A stretch of 64,000 nucleotides of DNA, from positions 46,608,918-46,672,917 of the forward strand of contig CM070730.1 of NCBI GenBank assembly GCA_036346275.1. The letters are read 5' to 3'. Under the pieces are notes generated by a model. It did no database searches and was not told where the DNA came from. It worked only from the letters and a program-made list of their open reading frames with translations. Numbering within the stretch: the first letter of the stretch is position 1; every line of letters begins with the position of its first letter. A program made the position numbers and the translations under genes. Below, one piece after another: positions 43,421-56,100 of the stretch. The stretch is from Otatea glauca (lineage: Eukaryota; Streptophyta; Magnoliopsida; Poales; Poaceae).

Positions 43421-44005
43421 TTAGGTGTCGTCGGGCGTGGGCGTCTGAGGGACTTGCCCTAGAACTGAGGGAGGGACAATACCTCTCGCAACACAGGGGG
43501 CAATGGCATTCTCTAGGAATGCTATGCGGCGACGCGCCTCCCTGTATTCAGTTACTGCCTGACGGCAATACTGGTCAGAGGCATTTATGAATTCCACTAG
43601 GTTACGCAAAGTTGGATTTTGTAACCCAGCGGCATCCATATAACTGTTCTCCCCACCTGGTGGCCGGGATGGAATCCTCCTATATGCAACTGCCAGTTCA
43701 GGTAGAATGTGGCGCAAATTGACAATAGCCATATAAGCGGCTTCATTTATGGCCATCATGAGGGAAGATCCGGGACCCTCAAAAGACAAAAACTCTTCAC
43801 TGTCCTCATCTCGGGTAGGGATGTCCACCCTAGCTATGTATTCCACGGAGACATAACTAACTGCCGCGTGGAATACTATATAGCGTGGATTTTCGGGAAA
43901 ATGGGCGAACTCTAGCAAACGAGCAAGAAATCCTGCCATGCTAGAATTCTCCCTATTAGTGGAAGTGTAACATGGGGTATATCCGCCCATCTGCACATTT
44001 AACAA
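43421..44005 (-). CDS. Additional ORF of Gypsy-2 upstream of gag
   Basis: An uninterrupted 194-codon sense ORF between the primer-binding site and gag, starting MLNVQMGGYTP and ending TPTPDDT. Residues about 40-100 have a strand-strand-strand-helix plan: RYIVFHAAVS, EYIARVDIPTRD, EEFLSFEGPG, then SSLMMAINEAAYMAIVNL. That arrangement, with a Gly-rich turn before an Ala-rich helix, resembles a double-stranded RNA-binding fold, but this is inference from layout only. Residues 140-175 are helical (YCRQAVTEYREARRRIAFLE). Gypsy-1 carries a frameshifted counterpart in the same place. Its preservation while gag has decayed is notable. No family name is known to me. Confidence 0.65.
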   Translation of the reverse strand: MLNVQMGGYTPCYTSTNRENSSMAGFLARLLEFAHFPENPRYIVFHAAVSYVSVEYIARVDIPTRDEDSEEFLSFEGPGSSLMMAINEAAYMAIVNLRHILPELAVAYRRIPSRPPGGENSYMDAAGLQNPTLRNLVEFINASDQYCRQAVTEYREARRRIAFLENAIAPCVARGIVPPSVLGQVPQTPTPDDT

Positions 44006-44253
44006 GGAATTAGCATTCCTGATTATATGTAAGACAGTAAAGCCATTTTTGGAAGAACAGATTCTAGCAGAAATTTTAAAAACAGAAAAGAGTTATTAAC
44101 AGGTATATGCATAATCAAAAGAGAAGTTTCATATATATAAAGAATAGACAGGTAAGATGTCCTAATTCAATATTTTAGTTTGTTTAGGTCCTAATGTCAA
44201 ATTTTAAGTTTTTAATATTCCCAGACTACCTAAGGTTTCCTACAGTCAGCATG

Positions 44254-44265
44254 GCTCTGATACCA
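44254..44265 (-). other. Primer-binding site of Gypsy-2
   Basis: Minus-strand TGGTATCAGAGC, complementary to the 3' end of initiator-Met tRNA, three bases from the 5' LTR end. Confidence 0.92.
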
Positions 44266-44268
44266 ACT

Positions 44269-47200
44269 TGTAAGGCCCCATTTTTGATAATAAATACCAA
44301 AAATGGATACCACGTGCATACAGTACCAGTCCCATGATCAGTAGCTGGTACGCACAAAATACAAATTGATATCACAGTCATACACAAACTTTATTACACA
44401 GCGGAAGTAAGATTACATATTATTTTTACAATACCAAAAGTAAAACTGCAGTGGAGACAACTTCTTGTAGTATGCCTTTTAACCCATTGTTCCACAGGCA
44501 ACTGACAAGGGAAAAGTCCTTAGATAAATTCATCGTTAAAATCCCCATATCCTGCATCAACGTACGAATCATCGGGGAAATCTGATTCTTCACCTAAAAA
44601 CATCAACATGGGCAAGTTGAGTACTTACGTACTCGCAAGACATGCAAATCCTAAAATACATGCAGGACATTCCAATGGAAGGTTATTAAGGTTAAATTTT
44701 GCGTAAAGCCAGTTTGAACGGTAAATACAGAATAATAGATTGCAAAACAGAAATTTAGTCAAAGCAATTTAAAACTGAAAGTGATAGAATGTAAGCATAA
44801 ATAATTCACAAAAACTTGAGAATAATGACCACATTCAAAACCAATTTCCACCGACACACAATGGAAATTTCTAACACATGGTAGAAACCATATTTTATGA
44901 AAATAAGCAAAACTGCTAACTATGTGATGACTTTACCAAGTGTCTATGACCGCGGACGCGGCTAATCGATTAGTTTTACACTCTCTGAGGTATACTGACT
45001 TTCCCACAAGACATGACTGACTCTTTGAGCAATCGATATTTGCACACTTCCTTTGGTGTGCCGCAGAGAGTCATATTATAACTGTTACATTATTTAATCC
45101 TAACTTTGCACCAGCACGGTGACGATAAACCCATTTTGTGGCGTAAGAACTAAGAGCATAGAAATGATGGAACTATCCACAGTATGGCGTACACCGTTAT
45201 ATTGGTAGACATTTAATCCATGATCACCTCGGTGTGGACGTCCCGTCGAACAATTCATTAAGAAACAGCTCGTACTACTCCGGCCTTCCAAGTGCAAAGC
45301 TAGTTTTAAACAACTTAATAAGTTAGAGCTGTCCCATACCAGCACTTGTGGTTGTATGATTATTCTTGGCCTGAAAACAACCCATAGTTCGGTCCTTAAC
45401 TCGACACGGGCAATAATCTCCACCCTACACTACGTGCAAGACATGCACAACCAGCTATTGCCAATAATTGCCCGCATCTAAACCATAGTTTTATTTTCAT
45501 TTTCCAACCAAAATACCAACCACAAAAATGGTCATACTCATTTAAATGTCGTAACCACAGTCTTTAACCATGTCACGCTTTATGTTTATTTAAGCTTGGC
45601 TAAGCATGTCACTAATTGTGATTAACCCTGCATTGACATTAAATAATGTCTAAGCTATTCTAGGGTTTTCAAGGTTCACAATTTTCTACTTATCAAGGAA
45701 GTTCATAAGTCTACTGGCACAACTACCATTACCCGAAAGATAGCAGACTTTAATAAAATAAGGTATGCAATAAAACATTTAATGAAAACATTTATAAAAT
45801 TGGGATCAATATGATCAAGGGGTTTTCTTGCCTTGTTTAGTATCCTCGACTTCGAACTCCTGGTCGTCGAATACACCGGGTTCGTCGGATTCTACACGTC
45901 GTATGGCGACATATAAGAAATACCAAATTTCAATAAGGCCAAAAAGAAATCAGATGGAAATATTCAAATAAAATAATTTTACAAATTCAGGAATGGTTGC
46001 AATCATTATTTGTTCTCATTTGCAATTTAAATATTTAATCTATTTAAACCATTATTGCATTATTTACCACTCATTTAATAACTTAAATTTTTATTATAAC
46101 AAAACCTAAGTATTTTTACAGATTCCGGTTCCTGAGATTACAAGGATTCTAATAAAATTTATTTCACTAAACTTGGAGGTCATTTGGAAAATTTTCATAT
46201 ATGACATATTTCTAACCTTTCTTTTAAATTTAAATTTGAATTTCAAATATAATTAAATTCTAAAATATTTTTGCATATTCTGAATCTACAGGATTTTAGA
46301 TGAATTTAAAATTTTATTTCATTAAATTTGGTTAAGTGATTCAAAAGTTATGGCTAAATGAATATCTAGGTTTTTGAATAAATACTGAAAAATCAGAAAA
46401 CTGCCGAAAATGGAAAATACGCTTTCACTGCGAAAACGCGCTTTCCATTTCGGGTGGAACCGCACTGAGGTGCTGACAAGCGGGGTCCACAGGTCAACGT
46501 CCAGAGCGCGCTGCGCGCGGCTGACACGTGGGCTGCGCGACGCGCGAGGCTGACAGGTGGGGTCCAGACGGCAGTGACTCACGCATGCGCAAGAGACCGA
46601 CCACGGACACCTCGCTGCTGGCGCTGGCCGAGCCCAGCGCAAGCGATCGATAGCCAAGGCCCACATGGCGATGGTCGGCGCTACGCATGAGACCGACAAA
46701 GCCGGGCCCACGGTCGGGCCGACGATCTCGCCGCTTCGGCGAAGGCCGACAGCCGGGCCCGCTGGCGGTGACCCAGAGCGGTGCGGCAAGCCCGCCGGCC
46801 GCCGACGGCGAACCATCACTGTGGCGGCGGAATGGGTTCCACCAGAGGCACCAGCGGGCCAAGGTGCACCTTTGGGTGGCGGCGCGGTGACCGGAGGTGG
46901 CCGGGAAGGTGGTCGGCACCGGCGAGGGGCGGCGGAACTCACAGCCAGCCGGCAAACCTGCAAACTAAGCTGTCCCGAGCTTGAAGATCACCACTGCAAG
47001 CATCAGTGAGCCTCAATGATTCCATTTCTGGCTTTGGTTCTAAGAATGGATGACGGAGGGAGGTTCTCACCGTGCGCGGTGGCGGCGGAAGAACACAGCG
47101 GAGGAGCTCGCCGGGGAAGAATGAACTTCGGTCGGGGCTCGGGATGAACTCCTGGACGTGCTAGGAAGCTCTAGCTTGGAGGGATTGGACTGGATTTGAG

Positions 47201-48325
47201 TGGAACGGCGAATTGCGAGTTTCCCCTTCCTTCGGGTTTTTGCCGTTGCCGGAGAGGACGACCAAAGCAGCGGCGGAACGGTTTCACGTGGAGCTAGCTG
47301 GGTCGGTTGCGAACAGATGAGGGGGTTTTATAAGGGCTTAGAGGCGGTTGGGGGCGAGCTGTGCGCGAAAGACCGAGAGGGTCTGCGTCATGGCAGGCGC
47401 CGAGGGAAGAAGAAGGCGCGGTGAGAGGTCGCCACGCTGGGGCGGATGGCTGCGGTGTCGGTTGGGATGGTTCATCGACAGCCGGGCCCACTGTGTCACG
47501 AGAGCGAAAAGGAACTCTGCCGAAGACTCAAGACCGAACGGGATAGAAACGGGGATTTCGAGGTTCAAACCGACTCTAAATTTTATAAAATTTTTACCAG
47601 CAGTCGGAAAGATAATTACAATACTCCAGTAAAATTTTCGCTATATTATGATGCATGCAGAGTTTTTGAAAAATTTGACAATGCAACAGTTGCTGCATTG
47701 CCCATTCGGTTTTCTTTTTAATTTTTGATTTAAATGATGTTAATATTTTACAAAACTTTTTATGATAGTTTGAAACGGTATTCCACACCTTCTGTAATAA
47801 GTACAGATTTTAATTATTAATATTTAATGTTTAAAAATTCTGACATTTCTGTTTTTCCACTTTATTTATTCACTGTTTTTGAATTTTTAAAATTATAAAA
47901 TTAATTAGTAAATTCTTGATATTTTTACTGGAGGTTGATACTGTTTTGATGTCGGCAGGATAAAAATATTGGGTCAGAATAACTTCCAGATGTTTTTACC
48001 AAGTTATTTTACCATTTTACCCTGAGATATTTGCACATGATTCACTTTAATTAAATATTATTTTTATTAATCCAGCTCTTCCACCGACTTAAGAAAGTTG
48101 TGGAGAGCCCTCAGATTTTTATAGTGACTTTGGTAAATTTTTATTGATTTGGTATTTTTACTTTTTACCTTTTTCCATTTATTATATTCTTTATTTCACT
48201 TTCTTGCATTAAGGAAAAGCCAAAAGAATATTCAATAAAACCAGAAAATTCAGAAATTTAAGAAATAATTCACAAAAGATTTTTAATCCACCTTTCTTTA
48301 TTTTATAATTTTTGAGGCTGTTACA
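44269..48325 (-). repeat. 5' LTR of Gypsy-2
   Basis: 4057 bp, colinear with 34210-38244. A TATA box (minus TTATAAAA) lies at 47326-47333 within the GC-rich island at about 46400-47560. The island differs between LTRs more than the AT-rich flanks, with several small indels near 46600-46820 versus 36560-36770. Confidence 0.93.
47326..47333 (-). promoter_or_regulatory. TATA box in the 5' LTR of Gypsy-2
   Basis: Minus-strand CCCTTATAAAACCCC, conserved at 37253-37260 in the other LTR and located just downstream of a GC-rich island. Likely core promoter for the full-length transcript. Confidence 0.6.
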
Positions 48326-48330
48326 ACAAG
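48326..48330. repeat. Target-site duplication of Gypsy-2, right copy
   Basis: ACAAG immediately after the LTR end GCTGTTACA at 48325, matching 34205-34209. Confidence 0.9.
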
Positions 48331-50802
48331 CTTCTCGTTGACGAGCCCCGGATCTAGGAATGCTAGATTGTCATTGTTATTTCTTCTACATGTCGGTATT
48401 CCATTCTACATAAGAAAGAAGTTAGACATGCAATTAAACAAGATAAAAATGCTCAACAATATCTGACGGACTTACAAAGTCCATAGTCTAAGTATATTCA
48501 CGTCCAGGCATCTTGTTTGGTACAACATATACAACTCGTGAAAAGAACCCGGCAGATGTTATCCCCATTGTGAAAATCTTGCTCGTATCCGATCGCAACG
48601 CCAGATACTATCGTTGGATCTTGCATGTACCACTGATGGACGCGCCGCAGTTGTGTTGTGAGGTTGTCGAAATGAGCTGGTTCAACCAGCGGTTTTCCCA
48701 TAACGAACTTCCACCTTAGACCTTGCGCCAGAGCATTTAGTTGAGCAGCATCTGCTTGAGCATCCCGCTTTAACGTGTCGGCACTAGCCGCCGCAAGTAA
48801 TTCTTCTCGATATGCTCGTAGTCCGACATTTTGCAAGGTTCGTAAGCCCGCCTGTCTTTTGCACTTTTGCCATACTCAAGAAAAACTTTTTGCGCACAAG
48901 ATCAACTTTAATCTTCTTACATGATGGCACCTTTTAAAGTGAGATGTTACGAGGCGCTACATGCTTTTTCCGCTCTTCTTCATCATGTCACCGATAATTT
49001 CTTCCGTGATTGTCCCGGGTTCACGGATGGCTGAGATTTCTTCGAGGACGGCCGATCGCCGAGATGTTCTTGGTGTTCGATTCTTTTCGATTTTGGCGAG
49101 GAGTCGGATTTTTCCGTTGGTGCCGGCGGAGGAGTTGGACTTTTTACGCTTGGCGGCGATAAGGGCGGAGCTCTGTGTGGAGAGTGCGGTGATAATCATC
49201 GCTCGCCGCCTCATCGTCCGAGCCAAACTTAATCAAGCTCTTGCGCCACGCGAGGAAGCCAAGCACGTTTTCTCCTAGTTTTTGTTTCCATCCTCGCCAG
49301 GATCTCTACTCCATTTTTGGTATTGGCGGATGACACCGCCTACTACGACCTGGCGAATCCTGCAGATCGGCGACGATGCAAAACTCGCGACTCTGGCATG
49401 GCCAAGCCCGCCTCACCACCTTTATGGTAATGCCATATGCGGTCAAATGTAGCTTGCACGGTGTCGGTTCTTTGATGTCATCCACAGAAAATGCACCAAG
49501 CTCTTGGGAATCCACTGTGGCCTTGCAATGCTCTTACGAGCACCGACTAATGAGCTCGTGGTGTCACCGGTGGTGGTCGTGAGTCGAGAGCTTCCGCACG
49601 GCTTGCTCCACACCTTATCTAGTTTCGCTCTCTATTCCTCTAGCGCTCTCGCGACAAAGATCTTTATCCGACATTCCGGTTGATCTTCTCTTAATATCTT
49701 TGAACGCTTGTACAACCATGCGCTCTGGGAAGGCTTCTTTCCACGTGACCAAACCAACTCCTCCGTGCGACTGGATGCTCCTTGTTACCTGGGGCTATGG
49801 TTAGCTCGTCATTCTCCTTCGTACACGAAAGATCCTTCTAAGGCGCATGTGAGCATCTCGTGATTCGCGCAAGACTTCACCGCTCTCTATCGCCACGAAG
49901 CTTAAGCTGCCATCATCGGAGATAGAAGCACCCTTCCAAGCAACCAGTGCTTCGATCGTTCGCTTAAGGCGGCCGTCGCAGGAATTATACCCTTGCTGGT
50001 TAGTTCTTCTTCGGACCGATCCCATGCTGGTATTTTCTTCACGTACCCTCCTGTTCCTAGTTTGTGAGGGTGAATATTCTTATCCGTGTTTGCTTTGTTC
50101 CTTTGACTTACTATGTGAGCTTCTTCAGACCTCTTATACGCCACAAATTCATCCCAAAACTCCCTTAACTTTAGGTACGTGTCAAAATTCGGCATTTCAT
50201 TCTTGTTCACATAATTCTTGTTTAATGCTGTCTTCCAATTCTTCCACGCAGTGCACATGACGCAGAGTGCTCATTTCTTTGCAACCAGCTCGGTCCCTTG
50301 GGGGAACTAGAAAACTTGTTTCAGCTTGTCCCATAATGAGTTCTTCAGGTCATTGGGTACCACCCATGGGTCACCTCCGCAGCCAATCCATGATCTATAG
50401 CTGATGGGCACATCATCCCTAGCAAGAACCCCGCAGGCTGTCCTGTACGGCCCCAATGATGACTCTGGTATAGCAGGTTCTCCGACTGCCGAGAGCTCCA
50501 CTATGTTAAAAATTCCCTTAGGCATCTTGTTCGGACCACGACTTGCGCGCTGCCTTCGTTTATAAGACATCTGAGCCTGCAATTTGATCTTCTAAATTAT
50601 TAGTCGTCTGGGCCTACAATGTTTTGGGAACCACATTGTACTAAAACTTTACCTCGCCTACGTTAGTAACGTCAGGTTGGTCCATGGCAGGATCCTGCAA
50701 GTTCAGATAGGACGTTGGGCTATTGTTCGGGCTACCCTTTCCTCCTTCGTCCATATTTGAGAGCCCAACTCCTCCAAGCACTTGTCCTTCGTCGGAGGCC
50801 AT
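48331..50802 (-). pseudogene. CACTA-3 second gene, 5' part
   Basis: Minus-strand exons upstream of the Gypsy-2 insertion. The likely start is the ATG at 50802, just after an acceptor-like TTGCTAG, giving MASDEGQVLGGVGLSNMDEG. Then RACGVLARDD-like sequence: YRTACGVLARDDVPISYRSW and LKNSLWDKLKQVF (50500-50307), and NWKTALNKNYVNKNEMPNFD and KLGTGGYVKKIPAWDRSEEE (50258-49960), typical of the Ptta/En/Spm plant family (PF03004-like). EPTPCKLHLTAYGITIKV (about 49470) matches the mid domain, and GKPLVEPAHFDNL with RRVHQWYMQDPT (about 48700-48600) precedes the Ulp1-like part. FLDPGLVNEKL ends at the insertion. Frameshifts occur; the GC-rich stretch 48960-49260 is unclear. Confidence 0.8.
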
Positions 50803-50949
50803 TCCTAGCAAGTTTACCATAAATTTCAAATTAACAAGGTCATTTTTTAAAGACACATACAAATGAAGATTGACAGTCAAAATGATATTTCTTGGGAGCC
50901 CAGCTTCAATCAACCAAGTGCTTTGAATGACAAATATAGAGGGGACATA

Positions 50950-51970
50950 ACGAAAGAGCCTAGAAGCACTATCAATGACAAGTGGTCGCCCTAACGGTCA
51001 CTCTAAACGTTTCAAAAAATTTAACCCTTTTTTATTTGCTCAATCAAATCTATCTATTGATCATCAGGCTTTTATCAGGACAGTAGCACTATCACAATTT
51101 TTTAAAATTCATCATGTTTAATCATCATATGAAGTTTTTATAGGAATATTAGTGATGCTTCAGGACAATCCACAAAATTTTCAAAAAACTTTTAATATGG
51201 TTTGTACCATTTTTCATTCGGTTGAAATTTGCTTGGTCACTTTTAGTAGTCTTGTCCTAATTTTTAAAATTCCTCAGACCATCCACAAAAATTTTCAAAT
51301 TGTTTTAACGTGGTTTGCACCATTTTACATTCATTGAAATTTTGTCGATCACCCTTTTATCAGACAATAGCATTGTCGTAATTTCTAAAAAATTAAAGCT
51401 TGATCATCATCCAAATTTTATGGAAACATTAGTGATGTGTCAGACCATCCACAAAAATTTGAACATCGTTCGACTTTTTTTCGCCGATTGAATTTCACGA
51501 GATTTTGGCATTTCTGGCAAAATTTCGGTTCAAAATTTTAGATTTAAAATTTTCTTTTCAAATTTTGACCAGATTTCATCCGAAATTCTGATATTTTGCC
51601 CACATTCGAGATGTCAACTGAAAATCAAATGTAAAACCCTGGCTCGTACACAAACACAGAGCTTCGATAAGTAAAAATCTGGGGTATACATCACGTAATG
51701 AAAGCACAGGTTCGATATTCCTTCATCGATTTGCCTTAATTGAATGACAAAGATAACAAGGACCTCGCCGCCAATAGCAAGTCAGAACGACGAGGAAATA
51801 TAACAAACGACACATTAGACAGTTAAAACAACCTCCCGAAAAGGATACATTATACACCAACTACATTCTGTGAACTGACACTGAGCGTTTGTCTCGCCAT
51901 TTGACATGTACAGATTCAAAATAGCACATGGACATGATTTTGAAATCATCTGATTTCATCGTGTTCATAA
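50950..51970. other. Leader/intron of the CACTA-3 second gene with degenerate repeats
   Basis: AT-rich sequence between the ATG and the GC-rich leader. Related segments containing CATCCACAAAAATTT or CAATCCACAAAATTTTC, followed by a TTTGYACCATTTT-like word in the first two, recur near 51165, 51280 and 51445, suggesting an old tandem repeat with a period of 110-170 bp. No coding similarity. Likely a 5' intron. Confidence 0.5.
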
Positions 51971-52019
51971 ACATTATTAGGGATTAAATACATCACTGAA
52001 CTGAAAAAATGTGCCAGAG

Positions 52020-52300
52020 CGAGTGAAAGGCAAGCCTACCCACGGTGGAGGTTGAGGCGACGGTCGTGGCGGTGCGGGACGACGGCGACGGCCGGGCGGT
52101 GCTCGGCGACGGCCGGGACGCCGGCAGGCGAGGCGACGCCGAGGCGGTGCGACGGGACGGCTGGGGCAGTGTGCGGCGACAGTGACGGCCGGGGCGGTGA
52201 GGCGCAGAGTGAGGCGACGATCGGGGCAGTGCGACGTGGTGCGAGGTGACGGCGGGGCGGGGAGGTCAAGGCGACAGCCGGGAGGTCGAGGCGACAAGGT
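52020..52300 (-). other. GC-rich leader downstream of the internal array of CACTA-3
   Basis: About 280 bp of GC- and CpG-rich sequence; on the minus strand it is C-rich and would read as Pro/Arg/Ser-rich. It follows a TATA box and precedes the second gene, the same place as 25739-26140 in CACTA-2. ORFs across it are probably compositional. Confidence 0.55.
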
Positions 52301-52350
52301 GGCTACGTGAGGTTGAAGTGGAAATGAGGGGCTGAGTGGCGCGGTGTTCG

Positions 52351-52359
52351 AATTTATAG
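52351..52359 (-). promoter_or_regulatory. TATA box for the CACTA-3 second gene
   Basis: Minus-strand CCCTATAAATTCG immediately after the internal repeat array and before the GC-rich leader. Good match to the plant TATA consensus (CTATAAAT) and correctly oriented for the Ulp1-like gene. Confidence 0.65.
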
Positions 52360-52364
52360 GGTTG

Positions 52365-52700
52365 GAGTATCACTGCCGGGTCTCCACAAAAACCGGCAGT
52401 GATACACTATCACTGCCGGATCACAAATGAACCGCAGTGATAACAGACTATCACCGCCGCCCACGCGCAACCCGGCAGTAATACCTATTTTCACTACCGG
52501 TCCAATCTAAAACCGGCAGTAATACTACATTATTACTGCCGTTTGTATCTACACCCGGCAGTGAAAATATTTATCACTGCCGGTTCAAAACAAAACCGGC
52601 AAGAATACTTGATTATCACTTCCGGTTAATACTAGAAACCGACAAGAATAAACCACATCACCGCCGCTTAATGAGACAACCGCAAGTGATAAGCTCTGAT
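52365..52700 (-). repeat. Internal subterminal-type repeat array of CACTA-3
   Basis: About a dozen direct and inverted units with core TATCACTGCCGGTT, the same unit as at both termini. It sits between the transposase and the second gene. The word AGTGATAAGCTCTGATC is shared with the terminal array next to the transposase promoter (about 56945), which suggests that the terminal promoter region was copied inward. No CACTA terminus borders it. Confidence 0.88.
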
Positions 52701-53100
52701 CCGGTCACTTAAGTCAAACTTTCAATTTATTTCTTTTCAAAGGCTGATTGCTTTGGGATTTTTGAAATCCTATCAAATTTTATCCAAATTTTCTGAAAAT
52801 GTTTGGAGGAATACTTCAGGACATGTAATATTTGATTTAAATATTTCCCCTTAGTTTTGACAAAGTTGTAAAATTATAAAAATCCAGATTGCTCACTGTT
52901 TTAATAGTTTTAATATTTTAAAATAAAAAAATTCACACAAATTCAAACAAATGCAGTAGACCAACCATTACTTCAAAAATTCACACAAATACAAAAATTC
53001 ACACAAATGAAGTTTAATTCACACAAATTGTTACATATGAGAAAAGAATACATTAATTGTTACATATGAGAAAATAAACATGTATTTAATTAGGACAACT
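52701..53100. other. Spacer after the CACTA-3 transposase, no gene seen
   Basis: AT-rich, with several direct repeats of AAATTCACACAAAT and GTTACATATGAGAAAA (52925-53085). Probably 3' UTR of the transposase. Confidence 0.5.
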
Positions 53101-53109
53101 AAGCTACGA

Positions 53110-56100
53110 TTCGACCTTCGTTATGATCGCGGCGTATGTACGTAGCTTCCGTCCTCACTCTCTTCCATGAGACCTAGGTCAACGCCCTCTCCAAAGGAGG
53201 AAGCTCATCGAATTGGTTGTACTCTTCCTCGTCGACAACATTCTCAACTCCGACAATCCTTCTTTTCCTTGAATAACCACGTGGCGCTCCTTGTTAGTCG
53301 GATCGGTTACAAAAAGATTTATGTAATGTAATTAGCAAGTACGAATGGTTCTTTCTCAGATCCGACCAGCTTGAGGTCCACGGTAGTGATACCGCATTTG
53401 TTGATGTTCATGCCCTTGGAAGTCTTACCTATTGGCACCGAAAGAGAGGGACCTTCAAAGGTTCGTAATCAAGCTCCCAAATCTCTTCTATGAATCAGTA
53501 GTAGGTTTTCCTATTTCCGCTGTCGTCAGAGGCATCTATACGGATACCGCTGTTTTGGTTAGTGCTCTTTTATCTTGTGCTCTTGTATAAAATGTAAAAC
53601 CATTTATATCGTATCCTTGAATGTCCGAATTGTAGTTGACGGTCCCCGAGCCAACACTTTCAACTAAGCGCACTCTGCCTCCGATGCATCATGTGCCTAC
53701 GCAACCAATCGCCGGTTATGTCTATGTTCTCTCGCGATCCAACCCTCTGACTTTGTTGGGTTTGTTCGGATAGCATGCTCTTGTGCATGTTGACATACGG
53801 GCCACCACAACCGATTGTCCCAAAGCTCGCGAAATGTGCTTGTGTGAATGAAGCTAGATTGTTTGTACGGAGTGATTTCGCCAAATGTCCCTTTTCCTCG
53901 TAGCTTTGCCCTCATGCCGTGATGTAGGCACACCAATCGGTTTGAGATCCATGTAATCGACGCAGAACTCAATGACCTCCTCGGTTCCCCAACCATCTGC
54001 AATGCAACCTTCTGGCCGATGTCGGTTACGGACATATTTTTTATAACCCCCATGAACCTCTCAAAAGGATACATCTGATGTAGAAACACGGGACCGAGAA
54101 TCCGTATCTCTTTCACAATGTGAACAATGAGATGGACCATAATATAAAAAAAAGATGGCGGGAAACACATCTCGAGCCTACAGAGAGTGTGGACCACGTC
54201 TTCCTGCAGCTTATCTAGTTTCAATGGATCGATGGTCTTCTGTGAAATCGCGTTGAAGAATGAACACAACTTTATAATTGGGTCTCGGACTTTCTCCGCG
54301 TAACACCCTAATTGCAATTGGAAGCATCTGCGTCATCATCACGTGGCAATCGTGAGACTTCATGCCAATTAATTTTAAGTCTTTCATTGAGACTAGTCTC
54401 TTTATGTTGGCAGAGTATCCGGACGGAACTTTCACTCCGTTCAAGCATTCGCACAAGCTAATTTTTTCTTTCTTGCTTAGAGTGTAGCAGTCGCGGAAGG
54501 TACTTTTTCCTCAGATCCATGTCTTTGTGATGCAGCTCCTTCCTGAGCTTCATATCTTCAAGGTCCATCCGTGCTTGGAGAGTATCTTTTGTTTTGCCAG
54601 GTATATCCATTAAGATACCAAGTAAGCTGTCACACACGTTCTTCTCTATGTGCATGACGTCGATTGCGTGTCGAACTCCCAAGTGCTGCCAGTAAGGTAG
54701 GACCCAAAATACTGATCTCTTTTTCCACAAAAGAGCCTTATCATGGGAATTCGGGATAGATGTACTGCCTGCTCCCTTTCCGTGAATAATTTTAAGATCC
54801 TTTACAGCCGCAAATATCTCTCTCCAGCAGTGATTCTTTGAGCTAAAGCAGTCTCCTTTGTCCCATCAAAAGCTCTCTTGTTATTGCGATATGGGTGATC
54901 CTTGCGAAGGAACCTACGATGCCGCATGTAAGACATTTTTCGACAGTTCTTCATCCACCGACTAGTCAGTACTATCTAAGCAATCGGACGCATCCATTGA
55001 AGCCTTTTGTCGTCCGCCCGACAAAGTTACCAAGGGCGGTGGTAATCATTGATGGTTACGAACAACAATGCGCGTAGGATAAAGTTCTCTTTTATATTCA
55101 TCCCATACCCGTACTCCATCGCTCCACAAGATTAGAAGATCTTCAACCAATGGTTTGAGGTACACATCGATATCGCTGCTGGTTGCTCGGGCCCTTGGAT
55201 CGAGAGTGGCATCATAATGTACTTCCGCTTCGCACAAAGCCAAGGAGGAAGGTTGTAGATACGTGGAGTTACCGCCAAGTGCTATGACGGCTACTCATGT
55301 TGCCGAAAGGATTCATCCCATCCGCACTCAACCCGAACCTTATATTCTCGACATCATATGCGTGCTTCTTATATTTTCTCGTCGATGTTCCTCCATTGCA
55401 CAGAGTCAGCAGGGTGTCTGAGCATTCCATCCTTCTTACGCTCTTCGGCGTGCTATCGTAGCAATTGGGCATGCCTTTTGTTCGCAAACAATCGATTTAG
55501 ATGGGGAATTATAGGAAAATACCACACCACCTTACGGGGGGATCTCATCTTCTACGCTTCACCCCGACATCGTCATTATCAATGTCATCATCGTTGCCCT
55601 TATACCGCTTTGCTTTGCAAACTGCACAGCCATCCAAGTCCGCAAACTCATTGCGATACAACATGCAATCATTTGGACATGCGTGTATCCTTTGTACTTC
55701 CAATCCCAACGCGCGGATAACCCGCTTGGCTTCGGTACGCACTTGTAGGCAACACGTTACCCTCTGAAGCAAATCCCCAAGAGACATAACATTTCGTTGA
55801 AGCTCTTATCGGACCAACCATTGCTTGCCTTCAAGCGCAGAGTGTAAGCACGGTCGCAATTTTTGTGCTCCTCCTTGCACTGGGTACAATGGTGTTGTGG
55901 AGTCCTGCACCATATGTTGGAACTTTTGAAACTCTCTTTCACTCGTGAAGTCTCCTCCCATCATGCAACATTTGATCCAGATCGTCGTCGTGGCTATCGA
56001 CAAACGTATCTTCAACTGCCGTCATATCGTTGTCTCCGTCATCTTTAGTAATGTGTTGCCCTTCATGTACAATCTCATCTTCGCCGTGCTTGGTCCAACA

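Larger units (their letters stand above)
34210..48325 (-). mobile_element. Gypsy-2, complete Ty3/gypsy chromovirus-type LTR retrotransposon
   Basis: A 14.1-kb minus-strand element with LTRs of about 4.0 kb (34210-38244 and 44269-48325), polypurine tract, intact initiator-Met primer-binding site and the 5-bp duplication ACAAG on both sides. Internal order on the minus strand is additional ORF, gag, pol, chromodomain-like tail. It lies within the second gene of CACTA-3. When element and one duplication copy are ignored, the gene's reading continues across the site without a shift. LTRs are very similar except for a diverged GC-rich island. Gypsy-3 is a partial copy of the same family. Confidence 0.95.
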
